Shown in pieces: positions 44,036 through 52,750 of a stretch of DNA of 64,000 nt (positions are counted from its first letter, which is position 1; the number at the start of each line of letters is the position of its first letter). Where the stretch lies: contig NZ_CAIJDE010000047.1 of assembly GCF_903819335.1 (NCBI RefSeq), forward strand, positions 1 to 64,000, read 5' to 3'. This DNA is from Flavobacterium panici (GTDB taxonomy: Bacteria > Bacteroidota > Bacteroidia > Flavobacteriales > Flavobacteriaceae). A program made the position numbers and the translations under genes. Under the pieces are notes generated by a model, which saw only the letters and a list, made by a program, of their open reading frames with translations, made no database searches and had not been told where the DNA came from.

Positions 44036-44118
44036 GACCAGTAGTCCCGCTGTTCGTTATATCTTTTCCTTGCTAAAGAAGCAAGAAAAAGGATACCACT
44101 TCCATCGGGGCTAGATTA
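44036..44118 (-). repeat. dispersed hairpin repeat, copy 2
   Basis: Read on the minus strand, ctagccccgatggaagtgg and, after a hairpin built on ctttttcttgc/gcaaggaaaag, a block ending in cagcgggact. The outer blocks match the copy at 1147-1231 while the stem sequence differs. Confidence 0.7.
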
Positions 44119-44152
44119 GAGGGTTTTGTTTTTATAAGAGTATGCTTCAGCC

Positions 44153-44185
44153 AACTTTGTCAAAGTTTAAAACTTTGACAAAGTT
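44153..44185. repeat. 33-base perfect palindrome
   Basis: Arms of 16 bases (44153-44168 and 44170-44185) around a single A. Each arm itself contains the near-palindrome actttgtcaaagt. Confidence 0.8.
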
Positions 44186-44195
44186 TCACGCTGTA

Positions 44196-44292
44196 TTGTC
44201 ATTCCGAGGAATCTCCGCAACTAATTCCGCAATCAAAATTATCAATCTTTGTCGAGTTTCTTGTGGAGATTCCTCGTTCCTCGGAATGACAA
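44196..44292. repeat. inverted-repeat element of about 97 bases, copy A
   Basis: Outer arms ttgtcattccgagg/cctcggaatgacaa with inner ggaatctcc/ggagattcc and the internal phrase atcaatctttgtcgag. The same architecture and internal phrase are seen at 62969-63072. Confidence 0.8.
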
Positions 44293-44312
44293 GATTGGGG
44301 TTACTATATCTT

Positions 44313-44332
44313 CAACGGATTAAAATCCGTTG
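44313..44332. repeat. palindrome caacggatt/aatccgttg
   Basis: Nine-base arms with a two-base centre. Same design as the palindromes at 31530-31549 and 44400-44417. Confidence 0.55.
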
Positions 44333-44371
44333 CTACAAAATAAATCATTCTTCTGGGAATTTATATGTAGC

Positions 44372-44417
44372 GTTCCGAAGGAACAAATTATATTGTAGGG
44401 ATGGATTTCAATCCATC
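44372..44417. repeat. two short palindromes
   Basis: gttcc/ggaac (44372-44384, loop gaa) and gatggatt/aatccatc (44400-44417, loop tc). Both are surrounded by AT-rich spacer (tatatgtagc, tattgtaggg) that looks like part of the same repeat units. Confidence 0.5.
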
Positions 44418-44420
44418 TTC

Positions 44421-44483
44421 GCAAACATAATCGTCAATCTTTGTAGATTCTCTAGTGCGATTCCTCGTTCCTCGGAATGACAA
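44421..44483. repeat. inverted-repeat element, truncated copy B
   Basis: Only the right part of the element at 44196-44292 is present: tcaatctttgt, then gattcctcgttcctcggaat and gacaa. The left arm is missing, suggesting decay or partial insertion. Confidence 0.65.
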
Positions 44484-44520
44484 ACTTTGGCGAAACTTGA
44501 AACTTGAAACAATCAAAACC

Positions 44521-44555
44521 AAAAAAGGCACAAAATCTAAAATTTCATGCCTTTT
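44521..44555 (-). terminator. terminator of the gene ending at 44577
   Basis: Stem aaaaggca/tgcctttt (44523-44530 with 44548-44555) with a 17-base AT-rich loop, followed on the minus strand by a T-run. Confidence 0.6.
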
Positions 44556-44576
44556 CAAATATATTATAAATTCCTC

Positions 44577-45059
44577 TTAGAAAAATCTGCTATGCCAGCT
44601 GTCGGCAGCAGGAACTTCCCAGGATTCGTTGAATTCTTCGATATTGTTTACCAGATTATTGAAAACAATAGTATTCTCAGAAACTGATTTATCTTTTACC
44701 ATTTTCTTGAAATCAATTAATGGTTTGTGTGCAATATGCTCTCCAAGTTTAAAAGTAACGTTCATTTTATCTAATAAATCGACGTTGTATTTTTTCTCTA
44801 AACCTTGAATAAATTCTACCGAACTATCAATAGAACAACCTGTAGCAGCCTGAACATCCTGATTTACGGCTAATATTATAAAACGATTGTATTTAAGCAA
44901 AAATGATGCTTCAAGACTGGTTCCGTGTGCGGCCCATTGCTCTACAAAAGCTTTTAAATCTGTTTCGATTTCAGAAAACTCTTCCTCAGAAAATTTTCTG
45001 TTCGATTGGTAAATCCAAACTCTTGATTCACCAGGTAAATTTTCAAAAGGTATATACAT
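44577..45059 (-). CDS. conserved protein of unknown function, 160 residues
   Basis: A soluble protein starting MYIPFENLPGESRVWIYQSNRKF. It looks like a two-layer alpha/beta domain, with a lone Cys in DVQAATGCSIDSS and an aromatic C-terminus (WHSRFF). I recall homologues across Bacteroidota that are sometimes named ABC transporter ATPase, but no Walker A or B motif is present here, so that name is not supported. It is 117 bases downstream of the Fe-S protein gene on the same strand, with repeated AT words between, and may be part of that unit. Confidence 0.75.
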   Translation of the reverse strand: MYIPFENLPGESRVWIYQSNRKFSEEEFSEIETDLKAFVEQWAAHGTSLEASFLLKYNRFIILAVNQDVQAATGCSIDSSVEFIQGLEKKYNVDLLDKMNVTFKLGEHIAHKPLIDFKKMVKDKSVSENTIVFNNLVNNIEEFNESWEVPAADSWHSRFF

Positions 45060-45176
45060 TTTTTAATTTTAGATTTTAGATTGTTGATTTTAGATTTCTT
45101 GAATTGTTTCAGGTTTAAGGTTTCATGTTTCAAGTTAAAAACTTAGTATCTTAGAACCTTAGCAACTCAGAATCTT

Positions 45177-45968
45177 TTATAAATCCTGCGCATTCGCAAT
45201 TAACTCGGCAACGTCCATTACTTTTACCTCACCCTCTTTATGAGCATGTTTAATTCCATCCGTTAACATCGTGTTACAGAAAGGACATCCGGCAGCGATA
45301 ATATCCGGCTGAACTTCTAATGCATCTTCTGTACGCAATACATTTACTTCTTTGTTTCCAGGTTCAGCATCTTTAAACATCTGTGCTCCACCTGCTCCAC
45401 AACATAATCCGTTTGCTTTTGAGCGCTTCATTTCTACTAACTCAACGTCTAATTTTTGGATTAAATCCCTTGGTGCTTCGTATACTTTATTGGCTCTTCC
45501 TAAATAGCAAGGATCATGAAAAGTAATTTTCTTTCCTTTAAACTGTCCGCCTTCAACTGTAAGTCTTCCGTCATCAATTAATGATTTAAGGAATTCTGTA
45601 TGATGAATAACTTCATAGTTTCCACCTAATTCAGGATATTCATTTTTTAAGGTATTAAAACAATGCGGACAAGCGGTAACGATTTTTTTCGCTTCATACG
45701 CATTTAAAACCTCGATATTCATCATGGCCTGCATTTGAAACAAAAATTCATTTCCGGCTCTTTTTGCAGGATCACCAGTACAACTCTCTTCTGTACCTAA
45801 TACTGCAAAAGATACATTTGTACGATTTAAAATACGCACAAATGCTTTTGTGATTTTTTTTGCTCTATCATCAAAACTCCCTGCGCAACCTACCCAAAAT
45901 AAAACTTCTGGCTGTGTTCCCTGGGCTAGCATTTCTGCCATTGTTGGCACTACTAAACTTTCTGACAT
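45177..45968 (-). CDS. Fe-S electron-transfer protein with two CCG domains (HdrB/LutA-like)
   Basis: 263 residues of the heterodisulfide reductase subunit B / GlpC / LutA type. Two cysteine-rich CCG repeats: the first with VGCAGSFDDR and CPHCFNTLKNEY, the second with DPCYLGR, LCCGAGGAQMF and GCPFCNTML. Such domains hold non-cubane [4Fe-4S] clusters and pass electrons between flavoproteins and quinone or disulfide. The next gene upstream (46092-47423) is a membrane protein with two ferredoxin-type clusters, so together they form an HdrBC-like pair. The oxidised substrate is unknown; lactate, glycolate and acyl-CoA systems use similar pairs. Confidence 0.88.
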   Translation of the reverse strand: MSESLVVPTMAEMLAQGTQPEVLFWVGCAGSFDDRAKKITKAFVRILNRTNVSFAVLGTEESCTGDPAKRAGNEFLFQMQAMMNIEVLNAYEAKKIVTACPHCFNTLKNEYPELGGNYEVIHHTEFLKSLIDDGRLTVEGGQFKGKKITFHDPCYLGRANKVYEAPRDLIQKLDVELVEMKRSKANGLCCGAGGAQMFKDAEPGNKEVNVLRTEDALEVQPDIIAAGCPFCNTMLTDGIKHAHKEGEVKVMDVAELIANAQDL

Positions 45969-46091
45969 CTTCTTTTGTTGTTAAATCGGTTAATTGTCAT
46001 TTGGTTAATCGCTCTCTATCATAACCTTACTAAAAACCTTACTATTTTTAATCACTTAAACGGTTAAACAAATAACCGATTAAACTCTTTT

Positions 46092-47423
46092 CTAATTCTC
46101 GTTTTTCCAATTCAATCGGTCCTGCTGGCTGTACTGCCATGGTGCACCATTATTTTCGATATTGGTCATCATTGCATTCAATGACATTGGCGCAGCACTC
46201 TGTTCCATCACTAAATAACGACGCATATCCATAATAATAGACAACGGACTAATATTTACGGGACATTCTTCTACACAAGCGTTACATGATGTACAAGCCC
46301 ATAATTCTTCTGGTGTGATGTAATCGTTTAATAATGTTTTATTATCCGGAACAAAAACACCTTTATTGGCATCTATATTTTTTCCAACTTCGGTTAAACG
46401 GTCTCTTGTGTCCATCATAATTTTACGTGGAGACAATTTTTTCCCTGTTTGATTCGCCGGACATGAAGATGTACAACGTCCGCATTCTGTACACGTATAA
46501 GCGTTTAAAAGCTGCACCCAGTTTAAATCCTGAACATCGCTTGCACCAAATTTAGACGGAGCTGCATTTTCATCAACAGGAGCTGCTGCAAAAGGATCTG
46601 CGTTTGGATCCATCATCAGCTTCACTTCTTTTGTTACTGATGCTAAGTTATCAAACTGTCCCTCTGGTTTTAAATTCGCAAAGTAGGTATTTGGGAATGC
46701 TAAAAGTATGTGTAAGTGTTTTGAGAAATATAAATAGTTCATAAAAATCAAAATACCCACGATATGCAGCCACCAAAAAGCTTCAAACAATAGTACAACC
46801 AGTTCGTTTGAAAGTCCATTAAAAATTGGAGCAATAAACTGACTTACCGGAAAAGTTCCTGCTTTATAAAAAACGGCTCCCGGAACATTTTGCAAATGCA
46901 GGTCACAAGCGTTCATTAATAAAAACAAGATCATTAAAACAGTCTCAAAATACAAAATGTAGTTTGCATCGCTTTTAGGGAATCCTGTTAAATCAGAATG
47001 TATAAAACGTTTCAGTCTGATAAAATTTCTTCTAAGCCAAAAAACGGTAACAGCAAAAATTACAAGTATGGCTAATATCTCAAAAGAAGCAATTAAAACA
47101 TCATAAACTACACCTAAATAAGGGGCAAAAATTCTATGAGTTCCTAGTAATCCATCGATTATAATTTCAAGTAATTCAATATTAATAATTACGAAACCTA
47201 CATATACCAGGATATGAAGTATTCCGGCAACAGGGCGTCTCACCATTTTTGACTGCCCAAGAGCAATCAAAGCCATGTTTTTCCAACGAGCTTTAGGATT
47301 ATCTTTTCTATCTACATCAACTCCTAAATTAATGTTGCGGATGATTTTTTTTACGCTCGCTGCAAAAAAACCAAAACCTACGACAAGAAGTATGGCGAAT
47401 AAAATATTATCTAAATAACTCAT
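46092..47423 (-). CDS. membrane [4Fe-4S] dicluster protein (HdrC/NarI-like)
   Basis: 443 residues. The N-terminal two thirds contain about six membrane helices (residues 8-25, 67-90, 105-135, 155-175, 205-235 and others), a NarI-type membrane anchor able to hold heme and contact quinone. The soluble C-terminal part has two clusters: CTECGRCTSSCP with Cys 311, 314, 317, 321, and CTSCNACVEECP about 60 residues later. It would carry electrons between the CCG protein encoded downstream and the quinone pool. It begins 5 bases after the MCE gene ends, so the genes from 48391 to 45177 could be one transcript. Confidence 0.87.
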   Translation of the reverse strand: MSYLDNILFAILLVVGFGFFAASVKKIIRNINLGVDVDRKDNPKARWKNMALIALGQSKMVRRPVAGILHILVYVGFVIINIELLEIIIDGLLGTHRIFAPYLGVVYDVLIASFEILAILVIFAVTVFWLRRNFIRLKRFIHSDLTGFPKSDANYILYFETVLMILFLLMNACDLHLQNVPGAVFYKAGTFPVSQFIAPIFNGLSNELVVLLFEAFWWLHIVGILIFMNYLYFSKHLHILLAFPNTYFANLKPEGQFDNLASVTKEVKLMMDPNADPFAAAPVDENAAPSKFGASDVQDLNWVQLLNAYTCTECGRCTSSCPANQTGKKLSPRKIMMDTRDRLTEVGKNIDANKGVFVPDNKTLLNDYITPEELWACTSCNACVEECPVNISPLSIIMDMRRYLVMEQSAAPMSLNAMMTNIENNGAPWQYSQQDRLNWKNEN

Positions 47424-47428
47424 TACAA

Positions 47429-48391
47429 TTATTTTTTATCAGTTGAATTTGTTTCTGCCGGTGCTACATAAGGTTTGTTTTTCTTCCCAAAAAGAGAAAC
47501 GTTTACGTAACGTGTTGGATAAAGTCGAACATCTTGTAATAACAATTCAAGCTCTTTTGAAGTTTTTGAAAGGTTGTTGTAAAGCGCATCGTCGTTTAAC
47601 AATTTCCCTGCTGTACCTTTTCCAGAATTTAAATTAGCCATGATACCATCTACTTTTGCTAAAGTCTGGTTTAGGTTACGAACTGTTTTTCCAAGATCGG
47701 CTTTATTTAAAGAATCAGATATTTTATTGAAGTTGCTTGACATTTTATTAAAGTTTGTCACCACTCCGTTTATCTGGCCTTTGTTAGTATCTAGGATATT
47801 GTTGATACTTCCCGAAGCTCTGTGAAACTGCTCCATTGTCTGGCTCAATTCTGCTAAAGTTTTCTTTAAATCCTGCTGTGTTTTTTGATCTAAAACATTG
47901 TTTAATCCCGTAACAAGATTATCAATATTTAAGAGCATTTTATCCAATTTAATTGTAATTGGCTCAATTTTACCACCTAAAGATTCCGTTAATCCCAGCT
48001 TAACAACAGACTCCAGTGTCTGTCCGTCTTCTGCAAGTTCTTTATCTGCTAAATTTGGAATGATGGCAATTTGCTTTCCTCCAATTAAGCTTCCGGAATA
48101 TAAAGATGCTTTACTTGTTTTAGAAATTGGAAAATCTGTTTTTAATTGAAGTTCAACTAATAATTTTCCTGTTGTTTCACTGATTGTAATTTTAGTTACC
48201 TTACCTACTACTAGTCCGTTTATAGTAACGGGCGCTGATTGTGCCAATTCTTCAACATTGTCATATTCAGCATAATATGTTTTATAATTGGTAAAAAGGT
48301 CTTTTCCTTTTAAAAAACTGTAGCCCCAGATAAATAATAAAATAGACGCTATGACTAATACAGCCGTTTTAATTTCTCTTGTTAGTTTCAA
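47429..48391 (-). CDS. MCE/MlaD-family protein
   Basis: 320 residues. One N-terminal membrane helix (about 10-28, TAVLVIASILLFIWGYSF) leads into the MCE domain (about 37-115, containing VTINGLVVGKVTKI). A long helical periplasmic tail follows (about 140-290, heptad-like), then a Lys/Asn-rich end. MCE proteins form hexameric rings in the periplasm that carry phospholipid between the membranes; the tail could form a needle. The matching MlaE/MlaF permease and ATPase are not in this window. A minus-strand TAATTTTG (48411-48418) just upstream may be the -7 box. It follows the amidase gene by 52 bases. Confidence 0.9.
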   Translation of the reverse strand: MKLTREIKTAVLVIASILLFIWGYSFLKGKDLFTNYKTYYAEYDNVEELAQSAPVTINGLVVGKVTKITISETTGKLLVELQLKTDFPISKTSKASLYSGSLIGGKQIAIIPNLADKELAEDGQTLESVVKLGLTESLGGKIEPITIKLDKMLLNIDNLVTGLNNVLDQKTQQDLKKTLAELSQTMEQFHRASGSINNILDTNKGQINGVVTNFNKMSSNFNKISDSLNKADLGKTVRNLNQTLAKVDGIMANLNSGKGTAGKLLNDDALYNNLSKTSKELELLLQDVRLYPTRYVNVSLFGKKNKPYVAPAETNSTDKK

Positions 48392-48443
48392 AATTCTAAG
48401 TGTTTTGTTACAAAATTAGTATAATATTTCGAACTTGTGACGA

Positions 48444-49559
48444 TTATTTAATCGCATCCTGAATATTGATTTTTTCCCCGTCTTTAGTTGCTATTAAATA
48501 TGCTGCGCCATATCCTTTATTCTTAGCTTCTTCCAGATATTTTTTCGCAGCTTCATAATCCGAAGTTTCCTGATAGAAATATTTATAAATATTGTTTTCG
48601 TAGATCATTGTTACATTTTTTAGTCCTTTAAAATTTTTAGGTTCTAAAGGTGTTTTTTTAATACTTGCAATAAGCTGTACTTTAAAGAATGTTCCTTTTG
48701 GAGCTGCTGGCGCAGGTGTCTGCACCACTTTCTTTGGAGTCGAAGTATCTCTTACAGGTTTAGCTTCAACTGCTTCTGAAGTTCCTGAACCAAAATATTC
48801 TCTTTTGTAACTCAAAATAGCTTCTGCAATTGCTTTTGCGATATCATCCTGTCCTTCTTCAGAATTTAAAATATTTCCTTCTGTTGGATTAGATACGAAT
48901 CCGGTTTCAACCAAAACTCTTGGCATGTACGCTTTATGAAGTACCATAAATGGTGCTTGTTTTACACCGCCTTGTCTGATTTTTTTTCCAAGTCTCTCAA
49001 AATTATCTTCGATTTTACTTGCTAACGAAATACTGTTATCCAAATATTCTTCCTGCATTAAAGTAATTCCAACCATTTGTTCTGGAGAATTTGGATCGAA
49101 ACCATCGTATTTACGTTTGTAATCTTTCTCTAAAGTAATTACCGAGTTCTCTTTTTTCGCCGCTTCAAGATTTGATGCAACTTTACTCAAACCCATTACA
49201 TACGTTTCGGTACCATCTGCTGCGGTATTTTTATTGGCATTACAATGTATGGAAACAAAAATATTAGAATTGGCTCTATTTGCGATATTGGCTCTTTCGA
49301 CCAAATCAATAAAGACATCTGTTTTACGAGTATAGATTACATTGATGTTTGGATTAAGCTCTAAAATTTTCCCTACTTTCAGTACAATAGCCAAAGCAAT
49401 ATTTTTTTCAATCCGCCCGCTGTAAACGGCACCAAAGTCGTGATCTCCGTGTCCGGCATCAAGTGTTACTTTAAAAACATTTGACTGGCTATATGTGCAA
49501 AATGACGCTATTGTTAGAAAAAAGGTAAAGATTACCTTAATTTTATTTAATCTATTCAT
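48444..49559 (-). CDS. N-acetylmuramoyl-L-alanine amidase with SPOR-like tail
   Basis: Cuts the amide bond between MurNAc and the stem peptide during cell separation or wall turnover. I set the start at 49559 (371 residues), since MNRLNKIKVIFTFFLTIASFCTYSQ is a proper signal peptide; the longer frame overlaps the divergent gene's upstream region. The Amidase_3 domain (about 30-255) carries the zinc ligands in LDAGHGDHDFGA, a His in SIHCNAN and the Glu of LVETGFVSN. A Pro/Thr-rich linker (about 265-300) leads to a C-terminal domain resembling SPOR, which would target septal peptidoglycan. Confidence 0.92.
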   Translation of the reverse strand: MNRLNKIKVIFTFFLTIASFCTYSQSNVFKVTLDAGHGDHDFGAVYSGRIEKNIALAIVLKVGKILELNPNINVIYTRKTDVFIDLVERANIANRANSNIFVSIHCNANKNTAADGTETYVMGLSKVASNLEAAKKENSVITLEKDYKRKYDGFDPNSPEQMVGITLMQEEYLDNSISLASKIEDNFERLGKKIRQGGVKQAPFMVLHKAYMPRVLVETGFVSNPTEGNILNSEEGQDDIAKAIAEAILSYKREYFGSGTSEAVEAKPVRDTSTPKKVVQTPAPAAPKGTFFKVQLIASIKKTPLEPKNFKGLKNVTMIYENNIYKYFYQETSDYEAAKKYLEEAKNKGYGAAYLIATKDGEKINIQDAIK

Positions 49560-49618
49560 AAATCTTAAAGTTAATTTTAATAAAACGCAGCTGTTATAAT
49601 TTTTACAATTGATTATTT

Positions 49619-49644
49619 TTGCCAAAAAATTATATGTAAGTTTG
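49619..49644 (+). promoter_or_regulatory. promoter of the LptD-like gene
   Basis: TAAGTTTG at 49637-49644 is a perfect -7 box, and TTG at 49619-49621 lies 15 bases before it (somewhat short). The box implies transcription starts near 49650, which excludes a translation start upstream at 49609. Confidence 0.5.
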
Positions 49645-49692
49645 ACATGTCAAAAAACAAGCCATAATTTTACAAAAATAGCATTTAAACCT

Positions 49693-52344
49693 TTGCAGAC
49701 AAACTTATTTAATATCGTTTTAATATCATTTTTCCTAACAATGGGATGTGGTAATTTATATTCGCAAGAGATAAAATCTAAAAAAAAGCCTTTACCAGCT
49801 GCAAAACAAACAGATAAGCCTCAAATAACTCAAAATGACACTATAAAATTAGATACTGTCAGACCAACCAAGACTTTCCTGGATGGCAAGGTTAGGTACA
49901 AGGCAAAAGATTACGCAAAAATCGATCAGAAGAAAAAACTGATTACTTTATACAACGAAGCTGAATTATACTACAAAGATGTTGAACTAAAATCCGGTAT
50001 AATTGTTTTGAATTATGAAAAGGATGAAGTTTATGCCGGAAGAATTAAAGATTCTGCCGGAGTTTTAGTGCAGTACCCGAACTTTAAACAAGGTTCGAGT
50101 GAGGTTCAGCCCGATTCTATCCGCTTTAATTTTAAAACAAAAAAAGCATTAATTTACAATTCAAGAACCAAACAAGGTGAATTGAATATTAAAGCTGCGG
50201 TTACTAAAAAAGAAAATGACTCTGTTTATTATCTAAAAGGTGCGCGAATCACAACGGCACAGGATATTGACAATCCGGAATACTACTTTAGAACAAGCAA
50301 AATAAAATTTGTTCCCGGAAAAAAAATTGTTACAGGTTTAACGCAAATGGTTATTGCCGATGTTCCTACTCCGCTGGCTTTGCCTTATGGTTATTTCCCT
50401 TTGAGTCAGGAAAAAAGCGTTTCAGGTATTATTATTCCAAGTTATAACGATTCAAATACCAGAGGTTTCTCTTTACAAAATGGCGGTTATTATTTTGCTC
50501 TAAGCGATAATTATGACTTAACGGTTTTGGGGGATTATTATACCAATGGTAGTTACGCCATGCGTTTTGAATCGGCATATGCAACCCGATATAAATACAG
50601 AGGAAATGTTAATATTCGATTTGAGAATTTAATTAGCAGCGAGAGAGGTTATCCTGACTATTCAAAACAAAATATTTACAATATTCAGTGGTCACATTCA
50701 AAAGACACAAAATCAAATCCTAACTCAAGTTTTAGTGCATCTGTTAACATGGGTAGTAGTAAGTACTTTAAACAGTCTATTAATCAGGCTAACGTTGGGT
50801 CAAATTTGAACAATACATTAAGTTCGTCTATTTCATATAACAAAACTTTTAATACCATTCCGGGTTCTCGTATTTCGTTGTCAGCTACGCATCAGCAAAA
50901 TACACAAACAGAGCAAATCCAGATGAGTCTTCCTAACCTTCAGGGAAGTATTGACCGTATTTATCCTTTTGTTGGAAAAGACGGGGTTAAAAAAGGGTTT
51001 ATTAAAAACATCAACTTACAATACAACGTAACAGGTAAAAACAACATCACTACTTATGATTCCTTGTTTTTTAAGCCTCAGATGTTCAGAGACGCACAAA
51101 TTGGTATGCAGCACTCAATTCCGATAAGTACTAACTTTAAAGTATTCAAATATTTTAGTGCCGGAGCATCAACAAACTATCAGGAAACATGGGTAACAAA
51201 AACTATCAAAAAAGGTTTTGATGACAGTAAAGGACAAGTTGCCGATAAAACAGTAAATGGTTTTGATTCGTACAGAACATATAATTTAAGCACCAATTTG
51301 GGAACTACTATTTACGGTACATTCAATTTTGGAGAAGATAAAAGGATTCAGTCTATTCGTCACGTTATGAGGCCGAGTCTTACGTATTCTTATACACCAA
51401 GTTTTGATCAATATTATGAGCATTATACAGTTGATGCCTCTGGTAAAATTTCTACCGATGAATACTCGCGGTTTGCCAATGGTATTTACGGCGCGCCTGG
51501 GCAAAGTAATTCGAACATTGTAGGTTTTTCATTAAGTAACACTTTTGAAGCCAAAGTAAGGGACAAGGACAGCACGAAAACGGAACCTAAGAAGATAATG
51601 CTGTTAAACAATTTAAACTTCAATACAAGTTATAATTTTAGTGCCGACGGAAAAAAGGCTTTAGCCTGGCAGCCAATTGTAGTAAGCGGAGGAACGCAGT
51701 TTTTTGACAATAAAATGAATGTCAATTTTGGGGCTGTTTTAAATCCTTATGCTATTGACAATGCAGGAAATGTTATAAACAAGTATAATATTGACAATGG
51801 CGGAAGTTTGTTTAGAATGACAAGTGCCAACCTTACCATGAATTATTCCTTTTCAAATAAGGGAACCGGAAAAGAAAAAAATACGCAAAGTCAGCGAAAT
51901 GGTGGTCGTAATGACGACTTATTTGGAACAAATACGGACTTAAATGACAGCCGAAATAGTCAGTTTGCTAATGAACCGGAACGCGACGAAGATGTTGTAA
52001 GTGAGTTTTTTAGTTCAAAAATCCCTTGGGATATGACAATGGCGTATTCGCTTACTTATTCTAATACGGCCAGAGAAAATAAAATATCAGGAAACTCTAT
52101 TATGATTTCTGCCAATATGGATATTACGCCTAAATGGAAAGGCGGTGTTTCTACCGGTTATGATTTTGTTCAAAAAGGGGTTACTTTTACTCAATTCCGT
52201 TTTGAAAGAGATTTGTTAAGCTGGAGAATGGCTTTTAACTGGAATCCGATGGGACCAAACGCTAACTGGAACTTCTTTATTGGAATTAAATCTGGTATGC
52301 TGAGTGACATTAAATGGAACAAACGCAGTACTTCTAATCGATAA
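49693..52344 (+). CDS. LptD-like outer-membrane LPS assembly protein
   Basis: Large outer-membrane barrel of about 883 residues related to LptD/OstA, which inserts lipopolysaccharide into the outer leaflet. I place the start at TTG 49693: it gives the signal QTNLFNIVLISFFLTMGCGNLYSQ, and the frame further upstream crosses the promoter box. An N-terminal OstA-like jellyroll (about 55-230, with AELYYKDVELKSGIIVLNYEKDE) is followed by the long barrel with the typical LPYGYFPLSQEKSVSGIIIPSY junction. A low-complexity loop (KNTQSQRNGGRNDD) interrupts the barrel late. Divergent from the amidase gene. Cys positions differ from E. coli LptD, so disulfide control cannot be assumed. Confidence 0.85.
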   Translation: MQTNLFNIVLISFFLTMGCGNLYSQEIKSKKKPLPAAKQTDKPQITQNDTIKLDTVRPTKTFLDGKVRYKAKDYAKIDQKKKLITLYNEAELYYKDVELKSGIIVLNYEKDEVYAGRIKDSAGVLVQYPNFKQGSSEVQPDSIRFNFKTKKALIYNSRTKQGELNIKAAVTKKENDSVYYLKGARITTAQDIDNPEYYFRTSKIKFVPGKKIVTGLTQMVIADVPTPLALPYGYFPLSQEKSVSGIIIPSYNDSNTRGFSLQNGGYYFALSDNYDLTVLGDYYTNGSYAMRFESAYATRYKYRGNVNIRFENLISSERGYPDYSKQNIYNIQWSHSKDTKSNPNSSFSASVNMGSSKYFKQSINQANVGSNLNNTLSSSISYNKTFNTIPGSRISLSATHQQNTQTEQIQMSLPNLQGSIDRIYPFVGKDGVKKGFIKNINLQYNVTGKNNITTYDSLFFKPQMFRDAQIGMQHSIPISTNFKVFKYFSAGASTNYQETWVTKTIKKGFDDSKGQVADKTVNGFDSYRTYNLSTNLGTTIYGTFNFGEDKRIQSIRHVMRPSLTYSYTPSFDQYYEHYTVDASGKISTDEYSRFANGIYGAPGQSNSNIVGFSLSNTFEAKVRDKDSTKTEPKKIMLLNNLNFNTSYNFSADGKKALAWQPIVVSGGTQFFDNKMNVNFGAVLNPYAIDNAGNVINKYNIDNGGSLFRMTSANLTMNYSFSNKGTGKEKNTQSQRNGGRNDDLFGTNTDLNDSRNSQFANEPERDEDVVSEFFSSKIPWDMTMAYSLTYSNTARENKISGNSIMISANMDITPKWKGGVSTGYDFVQKGVTFTQFRFERDLLSWRMAFNWNPMGPNANWNFFIGIKSGMLSDIKWNKRSTSNR

Positions 52345-52369
52345 TTTGTCGACTTAAAATAATTTTATC

Positions 52370-52750
52370 ATGAAAAAAATAATCTTTACAGAAAAGGCTC
52401 CGGCTCCTATTGGGCCGTACAATCAAGCCGTATTATCAGGAAATACACTTTATGCTTCTGGGCAGATTGCTATAAATCCGGCTTCGGGAGAACTTGTTAC
52501 TGATAACATCAATGATGAAACGAAACAAGTAATGGAGAATATTGCAGCTATTTTAGAAGCGGCTGATATGACTTTTGAAAATGTTGTAAAAGCAACGATC
52601 TTCATCATGGATATGAACAATTTTGGTGCTATTAACACTATTTACGGTTCTTATTTTAACGAAAAAACCGCTCCAGCACGTGAAACGGTTCAAGTGGCAT
52701 GTCTGCCAAAAAATGTAAATGTTGAGATCTCTATAATTGCAGTGCAATAG
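52370..52750 (+). CDS. RidA/YjgF-family enamine/imine deaminase
   Basis: 126 residues, standard for the family. Removes reactive 2-aminoacrylate and similar enamines made by PLP enzymes; forms trimers in the cytoplasm. Signature words are APAPIGPYNQAV near the N-terminus and APARETVQVA with R104, plus E119 near the end, the residues lining the ligand pocket. It lies 25 bases after the LptD-like gene and may be read from the same promoter. Its last 20 bases overlap the convergent mgsA gene. Confidence 0.94.
   Translation: MKKIIFTEKAPAPIGPYNQAVLSGNTLYASGQIAINPASGELVTDNINDETKQVMENIAAILEAADMTFENVVKATIFIMDMNNFGAINTIYGSYFNEKTAPARETVQVACLPKNVNVEISIIAVQ

Larger units (their letters stand above)
43903..44576. 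other. intergenic region packed with palindromic repeats
   Basis: 674 bases without a credible gene. At least seven distinct inverted or dispersed repeats lie between 44036 and 44483 and are listed separately, followed by a terminator for the gene ending at 44577. The plus-strand open frame at 44142-44480 runs through these repeats and is not believable. Confidence 0.75.

Noticed and set aside
44142-44480. Plus-strand open frame of 112 codons
   Set aside because: Composed almost entirely of palindromic repeats; the apparent Cys-rich peptide is a by-product.
45060-45176. Tandem words (ttttagatt, cttagaac) as a regulatory array
   Set aside because: Degenerate AT-rich microrepeats of a kind found in several gaps here; no consistent spacing or dyad.
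45984-46081. Inverted aatcggtta / taaccgatt words flanking the gap between the two Fe-S genes
   Set aside because: Arms of nine bases are almost 80 bases apart in low-complexity sequence made of ggttaa words; chance is likely.
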